From positions 864,558 through 928,557 of the forward strand of contig QEOQ01000204.1 of NCBI GenBank assembly GCA_010279815.1: DNA of 64,000 nt, given 5' to 3'. Below the pieces are notes generated by a model. The model searched no databases. It saw only the letters and a program-made list of their open reading frames with translations, and was not told the origin of the DNA. This DNA is from Brachionus plicatilis (Eukaryota > Rotifera > Eurotatoria > Ploima > Brachionidae). The position numbers and the translations under genes were made by a program. Shown here piece by piece: positions 31,956 to 40,325 of the stretch (position 1 is its first letter; each line of letters starts with the position of its first letter).

Positions 31956-34123
31956 TACCTTAGACCATCCAGAACGCGAACCATCAGAGTAAGCGAATTT
32001 CGAATGGCCGACGAAGTCATTTTGTTGAGTCGAATGTTTGACTTGAGCCTATTCAAGTCGAACTTGTCATTGTACTCGATCTCATAGCTTCGCCTATTTG
32101 CCTTGGTCCGCTCAAGGCTATGCTCCCCTCTGTCCATGTTGTTATTCAGGTCGTTCTTTTTGGTAAACGACCTGTATCTAAATATCAACTTTTTGATCAA
32201 GTCCATAGGCTCCAAAATGGTTCTGTAAGTGGTCAAAAAGGCTTCCTGGAACAAAAAATTGGCGCCCGCCTTATCTTTGCCCATGCTGCCGGTGGTCAGA
32301 CTGTGGCCCGAGTGGTTGTTGGGCGGCGCAATAACGCTCGAGTTGGCACTAGTGGCCAGCACGATCAGGGCGTCGATTTCGCCGCCGCGCAGCACCGCAC
32401 TATTGGGCAGGGAGACCGCGTGCGGACTAGAAATGGTCGACGAAGACTGGTACTCGAGCAAGTGGCCCACGTCCAGCAGAGTCAGTATGCTCTGGGCGCC
32501 CGGGCCCCACTGCCAATTGTTGGACACATTCGACGACCCGGACAGCGACGACTCCGATTGCAGATTATCAGTCTTGGCGGACTGGACAGGCGACTGGCTT
32601 ATGGACAAATTGGACTCGTTCAAAGCAATGTGCACATTGAGCGCGTCGTTGGGCGTCATCTTTGGCAAAATGCTCAGCGACGAATTGGACACTGAGCCGG
32701 ACGAAAACGAGGCCACATTCTTGCTGTCCACGACCACCAGCGCATCCTCGCTCAAATTTTCCTTCTCCTCTTCCTCCTCTTCATCATCATCGTCGTCAAT
32801 GAGCAAAAATTCTGGATTAAGGTCGTTGGGCAGCTTGGGCGCCACTTGGTCCATGAGAGGCGCGCTCACGTTCGCCTCTCGGTCCGGTGTGCGACCACGC
32901 GTGCACTCGGCGTCCGTTTGGTCCTCGAGTTTGTCGTCGAGCAAAATTTTGCCCAGTTCCTTGTCACTCAAATAGTTTGTTTGCACAAAGTTTGTCTTGT
33001 GGGTGGTGGACGCGCTAGTGGTCGAGTCCTGGACACATTGGTCGCATCCGTGCACCTTTTTCTCCAGCTTAACCTTGGACTCGGACTCGTGCACAAACTT
33101 GGAGTTTTTGTAGAGGATTTTTTTTTGTGTCACACTGCCCGACACCGACCGACTCGGCGACGAGTAGTTCGACGAGTTTTTCGACCTGTTCAGAGTCGAG
33201 TGGCAGCTGGTCGAGCATTTTTCGCTCAAGTTAAACTCTTTGGCAAAGGACTCGAACTGTCGGAGAAGGTAGTTGCACTTGGCGTTCGAGTCAATGCTCG
33301 ATATTTGGCTCAGTTCGAGCGCAATTTTGTCCAGATTGAAAAAGTTGTCGAAGCCGTGGTCTATGATGTCCTTGGTGGCGTCGTTGGTCGTTCTGGTCAG
33401 AGTGGATATTTGGAGGACGTTGTCGTCCAGCTGGGTCTCGATGGTCTTGGTGATGGTGTTGTCCTGGCCGGTGTGAGTGGTGACGCGGGGGGCTGCGTGC
33501 TCAATTTTGGTCGAGGTCGACGACGACGACGCCGATCTTGTCTTGTGGGCGCCACATTCTTTTTGAGCGGCGTGTTTGCCCGTGTGGCGCACGTAGTCCA
33601 CCAGGTTTTGGACGGCGTCGAGCAGCTGCTGGGTCAGCGGGCCCCATCTGCTGGTCAGCTCGGCAAACTCGGGCTCGCCGTCGTGCTCCTTGCGGCCCGT
33701 CGAGCACAGCACCGAGTCCGACCACTTGATAAAATTTGCCAAGCTGGTGTTCAGCTGGAGCTTAAGGCGAGTCGACTCGCCGTTGTTTTCCATCAGCTTG
33801 ATCAAGTTGTAGATCTCGAGGACGCACTCGAGAATGGCCGTGCTGATCGACGAGATTAATTCGTATTTTTTCTTGAGCAGAATTTGCTCCAGGTACTTGA
33901 TTGACTTGAGCAGGGAGTCGACCGATTTGGTCAGCAGGCACGTGTTCACCGGCGAGGAGTCCGCGCTCGCTTTCGATGCCGCCTTCAAGCTGAGCGAGTT
34001 GGTGGTCAAAAATTTTTCCTTGAAGCGGCGCGGCAGGGTGTAGGTCCGGTTGAAGCGGTTCGCTTTGGCCTTTTCGGACATGCCGTCCGACGCCAAATTT
34101 CGCGCCGAATGGTTTTTGCTCAT
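27119..34123 (-). CDS. RAPGEF1: RAPGEF1/C3G, Rap1 guanine-nucleotide exchange factor
   Basis: Exons: 31959-34123, 28169-28402, 27928-28110, 27797-27875, 27641-27742, 27485-27582, 27293-27424, 27119-27239. They sum to 3114 nt, 1037 residues (human isoform a 1077). C3G activates Rap1 downstream of Crk adaptors at cell contacts. The N-terminus (about residues 65-150) has the helical segment ending LNTSLANFIKWSDSVL. A long Ser-rich, low-complexity middle with an acidic DDDDDEEEEEEKE tract follows. The RasGEF N-domain begins near 575 and contains AFLTTYRTILEPMDLIKKLI. The catalytic CDC25 domain includes MEIAEQMTLIDLKLFNKIEL, SPNLIKFTEHFNNISYW, LRKMNNFNSYLSILSAVDS and EAEPPCIPH. No PPxLPxK Crk-binding motif is visible. 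The first exon is unusually GC-rich. Intron 1 (3.6 kb) is full of mobile elements. Confidence 0.93.
28780..28962 (+). repeat. LINE 3' UTR/tail fragment
   Basis: Ends GGAGCTCGGTACAGAAAAC followed by AAATAAAT-type repeats. The same ending appears at 31863-31905 (GCTCTGTACAGTTAAC) and, more diverged, after the LINE coding remnant near 37800-37835, so this is probably the 3' end of one LINE family. It lies in RAPGEF1 intron 1, opposite in orientation to the gene. Confidence 0.5.
29011..29385 (+). pseudogene. Mutator-like (MULE) transposase remnant, N-terminal part
   Basis: A plus-strand frame reads DTCDDFQQSLNDYSRQSFTI and KETGDCKYNHIKCVHFRLIE, resembling the FLYWCH/FAR1-like N-terminal region of animal MULE transposases. 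After a frame change it continues TGKWLTRNDMWNIRNKFFSK and SKICEKYPLKDNRM. The 'TGK.LT..D..N.R' block is typical of that family. There is no catalytic region. It lies 50 bp upstream of a 9-bp-duplication element in RAPGEF1 intron 1. The family call is inference from motif resemblance. Confidence 0.4.
29435..29910. mobile_element. Mutator-like MITE, 476 bp, perfect 9-bp target duplication
   Basis: Terminal inverted repeats of about 50 bp start GGTCCTACTAAAATACTGAC, flanked by exact AAATAAACG copies at 29426-29434 and 29911-29919. A second, inner inverted pair built on TGACCCCTACTGACCCCC (about 29600-29655 and 29730-29782) gives a two-tier palindrome. The right half also contains a solo end of the hAT MITE family seen at 5630 (GGACTTTTAAACAACTCTG). 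Non-coding. Confidence 0.85.
30822..31857. mobile_element. Large foldback element, 1.04 kb, in RAPGEF1 intron 1
   Basis: Inverted arms of about 190 bp start GGTTATGTCTAAAACATACA and end with the inverse at 31857, enclosing about 650 bp of AT-rich, apparently non-coding DNA. The GG/CC ends match the other Mutator-like elements here. The flanks CTTAAGTA and CTTTAGCT are only weakly alike (5 of 8), so the target duplication is eroded or absent. It is inserted in a LINE 3' tail (GGAGCT before, GCTCTGTACAG after). Confidence 0.75.
31860..31953 (+). repeat. LINE tail plus a run of 33 A beside a splice donor
   Basis: After GCTCTGTACAG come AAATAAAT-type repeats, then A33 at 31921-31953. On the RAPGEF1 transcript this reads GTAAG followed directly by T33, so the exon 1 donor is immediately followed by a long U-tract. 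The run is plausibly the poly-A tail of an antisense retroelement insertion. Confidence 0.7.
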
Positions 34124-34999
34124 TTTTTGGCTTTTTTCTTTTTGTTACAATTAGGCAATTTTGTGCAAGGACTGACGCGCAAAATACTCTGTCACTGCGG
34201 CACTCATTATCTGATGGAGACCGAAAAAAAAATTATCTTTTAGTTTTGTTATCTTTTGACGTGAAGAGCTGGAGAAAAAATTTTTTTTTTTTTTTTTCTT
34301 CTTATCTTAAAATCAAGTGATGAGAGAGTTTTTTTGATTTTTTGCTTTTTCTTTGTCATGAGCCGGTACTTTAGAGTAAAAGTAAAATGGGGTTGAGATT
34401 GGGATTTATTATAATTTTAATTTAAATACAAGAAAAAATAAAAAATATTTGTATTTTTTGATACGATAGGATCTATTCTATTGCTTTTGCTGAATCGTAG
34501 CGGTTCGCACTCATAACAAACTTAACATGCAAGTAAAAGTACCATGGTTTACAAGTTTTTTTCGACTTTCACTCTGTGAGACACAGCCAACAGAGTTCTT
34601 AAGGAGAAAATTAACATTTATCAAGTATATTTGGCTGTCAGTGTCGAACACAATAAATTTAGTAAAAATTGCCACAAATTTAAATAAAGTTTCAATAAAA
34701 ATTATATGTTTTTATCTCTTTATTTTTTTTCCGAATCTAATTATTTAAAATTTCACGAAGTTAGCGAGTTAGCGAGTTAGCGAGTTATCGATGTCAAAGT
34801 TGAATAGTGAGAGAGAATAGATAATTGATTGATTACCAATTATCAATTAAGTATTAATATATATTAAATATATATATATATCTAACAAATAAGAATTTGT
34901 TAATTAAGAATTATTATTTATTATAAATGTAAACGCAGTTTATTATTCTTTTTTGTTGTTCTTAGAGTCTTATAAGTCAATAAGAGTACTAAGTTAATA
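34124..34999. other. Upstream region of RAPGEF1
   Basis: Contains the RAPGEF1 promoter side and AT-rich DNA with an (AT)n run near 34857-34882. A 73-codon plus-strand frame at 34527-34748 has no recognisable family. No core promoter element can be assigned. Confidence 0.4.
34761..34792 (+). repeat. Short tandem repeat, four GTTAGCGA units
   Basis: Three exact 8-bp units GTTAGCGA followed by one variant GTTATCGA. Isolated minisatellite-like array with no evident function. Confidence 0.9.
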
Positions 35000-35007
35000 T
35001 ACTTTTA

Positions 35008-35424
35008 GGCCAACCTATTATTTTACTTAGAAATGTCTCAGCTTCGGATGGATTGTGTAACGGTACCAGGCTTATTTGTAGAAATTTTTACAGTTAAATA
35101 ATTGAATGTCAAATAGCTGTTGGATCTAATGCTAAAAAAATAGTTTACATACCGAGAATGCCATTGATTCCAACTGATGCAAGTTTACCTTTCGAATTAA
35201 AAAGGCTTCAATTTCCTATACGACCAGCGTTTGCAATGAGTATAAATAAATCTCAAGGACAAACTTTAGAACACGTAGGGGTTTACTTAAACGAACCTGT
35301 TTTTACTCATGGGCAATTATATGTAGCCTTTTCAAGAGTGACAAATAAAAAAAATCTCAAGATTTGCATGAATCATCCAAATAACTTAACAAAAAACATA
35401 GTTTATACTGAGGTTTTTCTATAA
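35008..35424 (+). pseudogene. Helitron Rep/helicase C-terminal remnant (PIF1-like)
   Basis: Reads GQPIILLRNVSASDGLCNGT, a frameshift, then VYIPRMPLIPTDASLPFELK, RLQFPIRPAFAMSINKSQGQ and LYVAFSRVTNKKNLKI. These are the late SF1 helicase motifs (including 'AF.MSINKSQGQT' and 'YVA.SRV') of Helitron-encoded RepHel or PIF1 proteins. The N-terminal Rep and most of the helicase are missing, so this is a 5'-truncated, inactive copy. A Helitron-type 3' end follows at 35476-35503. Confidence 0.82.
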
Positions 35425-35475
35425 ATTTTTTAGTGTGTTCTGCAATTTTTTTTCTTAATTTTATTTAAATTCCCC

Positions 35476-35503
35476 CGGCAGCGAAGCAACGGGTATCTAC
35501 TAG
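35476..35503 (+). mobile_element. Helitron 3' terminus (hairpin plus CTAG)
   Basis: CCCGGCAGCGAAGCAACGGG (short stem with a GCGAAGC-containing loop) followed by TATCTACTAG and then T. A 3' hairpin a few bases before CTRR at an A/T insertion site is the Helitron hallmark. It lies 80 bp after the RepHel remnant in the right orientation. Confidence 0.72.
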
Positions 35504-36737
35504 TATTTTGTAATAATTATATTAATGAAATCTAATAAATTTACACCTTTTATCTAATAAATTGCAACTAAAATCATAAAAGCTCAATATATTTTTTAAT
35601 TGACAACAATTAGTAAATGATTTGAAATTTTTTCTAAGAAAAGTGAACATTTTTATATCAGCTAAACAAAATTAAAAAATTGGAATGGATATACCATTGA
35701 ACAACAAGCCAAAGAGAGGAGCAAAAAAGAAAACAGGATCGTGTCTACAACATCAACCATCTAACTGTATTCAGAACGAAGAAAATGCTATTCTTGAATC
35801 TGACGAAGACTCGGATATAGAATCAGAACTAGACTTGCGCAATAGTAAGAAAAAAAAGTCATTTTAAAGTCTTTTCCAAGTCAAGTCAGTGATCATGTTT
35901 ATCATAAACATGACAAGTAAAAATATCAAATACTAATTAAAAATACCAATTTTTTTATTTAAAACTTTTAAATAAAACAAATGACACAACATAAACTTTA
36001 TTATATATTTTTTTTTTTTTTGGGATTTTTATTAATTCTGTGTGATTTTTACTAAAAATATTGTTCACATATGTTAAGACTCAACATATTTGTTTTTGTA
36101 TTTTTTAGCTTATTGATTACATTTTTTTTACTCCATCTAATAAAATATGAATAATTTAATTTAATTTAATTTAATAATTTTCTTGGAAAAAAAATTTTTC
36201 ACCATTTTTGAAAATTTTATTCCTTTGGAAAATATCACTAAAAGTTGAATATTTACTATTTTTAATTTTGTCTATTTTTAGAAGAATTACTTGTGAAAAT
36301 TTCGGAAGAAACCAAGAAAATCATTAATTTAAAAAAGTGACTGATCAATTTCTGGATCAAAATTTTCAAATTAAACACCCAAAAAAAAATTTGTCTCTTT
36401 AAAATTAAAATTACTAATAAAATATTCGATTAAAAATTCAATTGATGTTACGTAAATTAACTTAATAATGGGATAAAATTAAAAAATAAATTGTTTTTCA
36501 AATAATTTACTTAAATCAATAATTGATTTTTCATATTTTTTTTTAAATTTTACACAAAATTGAATTACACGAAAATTGAAATTTTTCTTAAAAAAAAGTC
36601 GATCAAATAATAATAGATCTAAACTTTATTATAAAAAACCAAGATGGTCCTCAGATTTAGATACTGAAAAAAGTAAAGAAATGCATAGAAATAATTTAAA
36701 TACACGATTTTCATCAAAAATGGCACTTGGTCTATGT
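35504..36737. other. AT-rich stretch with one small open frame
   Basis: The frame at 35685-35867 (60 residues) begins MDIPLNNKPKRGAKKKTGSC and ends acidic then lysine-rich. A basic KRGxxKKT string is common at the C-terminus of SWIM/FLYWCH-type MULE transposases, so it may be such a remnant; this is weak. The rest is AT-rich without recognisable features. Confidence 0.3.
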
Positions 36738-37835
36738 CAAAGTCTTTTCTAGAGAAAGATTTAGGCATTTATGGGTATTGTGAATTTCAAATACAAATTT
36801 GATAAAAAATCTTCCTTTTTTGGTAAATTGAAATTAAAGATAATTAAATGTATGTAAAAAAATACTGCAATATAGAGCAACATACTTTGTTGAACCTTTT
36901 TTACCTAAAATAATTTTTCAAAGGTTAAAATTGGACAATAAATAAAGCATCAATAAAATCAAAATTGATTATTGATTTGATTTACTAAAAAAAGAGAAAA
37001 TAAAGATGAAATTTTAGGCTAAAAAGGTGCAACAGAGTATGTTGCACTATATTGCAGTATTTTTTTACATACATTTTATTATCTTTAATTTCAATTTACC
37101 AAAAAAGGAAGAATTTTTGTCAAATTTGTATCTGAAATTCACAATACTGTAATTATGTAAAAATTGACTTAAAAATGACTTATTAGGTTAGCTTTTGTGC
37201 AGTCAGTGTAAATCGCATTCATGGAAAGATAGCCAAAAGTTTTACCACATTAAACATCGTTACATTTAGGTTATTGTATACTTGGCTTGTGAGTCCTTAT
37301 CTTGGGTTCGCTGTTAGCTCGTAGTGAACTTACTTGAAGAAAGATTCATCAGTGGTAGAATTGATTCAAAAAATAGCAAAAAGACCTGTCCCATGAATTA
37401 AAGGTTTTAATACGATACAAGAATCAAGATACTTAATCTCAAAAATTTAGAAATTAGGCGTACTAAGGCTGATCTCATTAAAATATATAAGATAGCAAAT
37501 GATTTTGAATGCAACAAAATTTTTAAGGCAAAGAATTGGAACAAAAATTTAAAAAGGTATTGCCAGAGAGAATGTGAAAAATGCATGCAACGCTACTTTT
37601 TCCTAACAAACCGGTTTCAAATTGATGCACTGTCGACAAATAGTTTCAAAGCTTGATTAGATGAATAGCTATCAAAAAAATCTACATTTATGACTTAAGT
37701 TACTATTATGGCTCTTTAGAGCTTAACTAGTTAGGATCGTAGTTTAAATTAATTCTACTACTTCTAAACAATTATGAATCGTCATAAATAGTACAATAGC
37801 TCAAATATAGAACACAAAAAAATAAATCATAGTTT
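36738..37835 (+). mobile_element. Decayed LINE 3' half, split by a MITE
   Basis: Starts with REKDLGIY, is interrupted by the MITE at 36774-37148, then resumes with broken frames: LVSPYLGFAVSS, TYLKKDSSVVELIQKIAKRP, EIRRTKADLIKIYKIANDF, KAKNWNKNLKRYCQR, and MQRYFFLTNRFQIDALSTN. The order and motifs match the C-terminal part of CR1/Jockey-like RT proteins ('R.YLE...VW.P', 'RR..GDLI..YK'). The 3' end near 37800-37835 (AGCTCAAATATAGAACAC then AAATAAAT) matches the tails at 28930 and 31863. Confidence 0.72.
36774..37148. mobile_element. Foldback MITE nested in the LINE, Mutator-like group
   Basis: Starts GGTATTGTGAATTTCAAATA and ends CACAATACT. Arms of about 130 bp share the element interior GGTAAATTGAAATTAAAGAT. 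Flanks GCATTTATG (36765-36773) and GTAATTATG (37149-37157) agree at 7 of 9. Close relatives are at 39166 (left half) and 56970. Confidence 0.82.
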
Positions 37836-39138
37836 AACATTTGGGATGGAATAAAAAATTTTAAAGATGCTGCAATTTCTTTTTTAAAGCTTAATAGTAA
37901 ATGAATTTGTTCAATAAAATATAGACTCATTTTTATTGTTTCTTCATTTTTTTACAGCATTTTTAACCATAAATTAAAAAAAATTCCTTGTTGAAAAATT
38001 TCAAAAAAATCCATTTTTTGTTGAGCTTTTAAAGTTTAACCATTTTTACTTAAATAACCAAAGTAAATTTTAGTTAATTGAATTTTGACTCTTTAGCTAT
38101 CTATATTGTGATCTATGGATTTATCAGGTTATTCTGATTATGAAATATAGCTATTAAAATACAAATAAGATATAAAATCATCTGCCTTAGCGTTCTGAAG
38201 GAAATAAATTTTCAAAATTTAATTCTAAAAAAATTTTATTTGTTATTAGAAATGATGTTAGCTAACAAATTTAATTGAAGCGTATGAATTTTTTTTCTGG
38301 ATCTGCGTAATAGTTTTCTATGCAGTGAAATTGTTTATTTCCTCAAGATCAATATGAGGGGTTTGATACAAAAATGTACAAGAATAATTAAAATATGTAA
38401 AATTGTAGACGAAAAAAACAAAAATGTTTCCTCAAAAATTTCTAAATTTGTTAACTAACAAATCGATACCTAAATTTATAAAATTTCTAATCTGATCTCG
38501 TAATTCACTAGATAATTCATGCGTAAATTTCGAGATAAAATATTCATTAAAATGAAAATAAAAATTAAGCAACCAAAAACCATTTTGGGCTTCGAACCTA
38601 AAATACACTAGATTTTTTGTTCGGGCTGAGTTAAACTCACTTAACCGATGCCCAATATCGAATACCCAAAATATTGCTTTATATACCCAATAACCCTTAA
38701 ATTAAATTTATATTAAACGTATAAATAATTTTACAAAAATTAAACAAAAATAAATTTTAAATTTATTTCGTAAATTTTGTCTTTAGTGAAGCAAAGTTTT
38801 ATAAATGACTGACTTAAATTTTTTAAAAACAAAAGTCAGTTTTCATGTAAATGGACGTGTGCTGCCAATTTGAATTTTTTGCCGCTCTAAGCGGTTATAG
38901 TCACGATCACATGAATTTTAACTGGCGAAGCATCAAAAAATTCTCATTTAAGTCACTTAAATTTTTTCAAATAATTTACTTAGAATTGTCGGAAAATAAT
39001 GTTTAAGAACAGATCGGACTTTGATTTAAAAATGACTTATTTTGACTCATAAGACAAAGATAAAATTTTTATACAAGTCTGGGATAAAGCTATGTTTAGA
39101 TTAACATTAAAGTCATAAAGTAATTTAAATTGATACTA

Positions 39139-39396
39139 TTCTAGAGAAAGATTTAGGCATTTATAGGTATTGTGAATTTCAAATACAAATTTGATAAAAA
39201 ATCTTCCTTTTTTGGTAAATTGAAATTAAAGATAATTAAATGTATGTAAAAAAATACTGCAATATAGAGCAACATACTTTGTTGAACCTTTTTTACCTAA
39301 AATAATTTTTCAAAGGTTAAAATTGGACAATAAATAAAGCATCAATAAAATCAAAATTGATTATTGATTTGGTTTACTAGAAAAAAAAATAAAGAT
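39139..39396 (+). repeat. Duplicate of the LINE/MITE junction at 36747-37008
   Basis: From TTCTAGAGAAAGATTTAGGC onward it matches 36747-37008 closely, including 27 bp of LINE upstream of the MITE start (39166) and the left arm plus spacer of the MITE. The right arm is missing. Shared flanking LINE sequence shows this is a segmental copy of the compound locus, not an independent MITE insertion. Confidence 0.8.
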
Positions 39397-40020
39397 AAGA
39401 TACAGAATTAGAAATAAATTCGATTTTATTTTACATGACTTAGCTTCTATAAATTCTGAGAACGTATTCCATCAAAAAAAAGCGTAATTCTGAAGAAATA
39501 GAAAAAAGGACAGGAAGTTAGCGAATTACAAAATCTCTAAATAGATAGATAAACTTAAAAATAATTTATGGTCGCACTAAATTTGTGGAAACTTTTGAAA
39601 TTAGTGGCTCCAATGTTAAAATAAAATAACAATTACTTTTTTTTAAAATTTATTTTGCATACTTTCTTAAATTCTCCTAAAATTTTCGCATAAATTACAA
39701 GAAAAATAAGAAAATTAGTAAATTTTGAGCGTATTTCTATAGATTTTGGAGTTTTAAAATATTCCGATGGCATAAATAATACGCAAACAAAAGTGCATAT
39801 CAGAAATTAAATTTTATAATTTTTATAATAATTTTAAAAAAAAATTTAAATTTAACTTAGGAATAGCTTTCACCATCTAATTGATTATGCACATTTCGTA
39901 TAAATTTTTGAAATGGTCAGTGCTAATTCTTACTTTTCATTCTATAAGCATTAAAACAAATGATCCCTGTAATATATTGAATTTTTTTTATTTAATCAAT
40001 AAATCATAAAATCAAATTTA

Positions 40021-40325
40021 AAAATGAATATAGAACAGATAATAAGCTTTTTTTTAATCAGATATAATTTTAGAACCAAAGCATATGCTATCCACTCCAA
40101 ACTTTTAGCATCACTGGGAGATTTAGCTCTACATAATAGCGAATGGTGGAAAGACTAGTTGATCGTTTTAAGTGTAAGAAATCACTATTTCATAAACTAC
40201 CAACTATCATTACAGATATACTTGATTTTAAGATCTTTTATAAATTTATTGGACTGATGAAAGCTTGTGCAGAAAATCAAGGCAGTTATTTTGAATATTT
40301 GAAAACTTTAAAAAAATGTAATTGA
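40021..40325 (+). pseudogene. Unidentified coding remnant
   Basis: A frame reads NFRTKAYAIHSKLLASLGDL ending at a TAG; a second frame continues RLVDRFKCKKSLFHKLPTII and LMKACAENQGSYFEYLKTLK. Composition and length suggest one former protein broken by a stop or frameshift, probably of mobile origin. I do not recognise the family. Confidence 0.3.

Noticed and set aside
32120..33859. Long plus-strand open frames opposite RAPGEF1 exon 1 (191, 248 and 337 codons)
   Set aside because: They are antisense shadows of a GC-rich coding exon; composition is repetitive Arg/Val/Ser and no family is recognisable.
34857..34882. AT dinucleotide run as a possible origin or regulatory site
   Set aside because: Simple AT microsatellite in AT-rich DNA with no supporting context.
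38560..38700. Possible tRNA- or LTR-like string around CGGGCTGAGTTAAACTCAC
   Set aside because: No cloverleaf can be drawn and no paired long repeat was found nearby.
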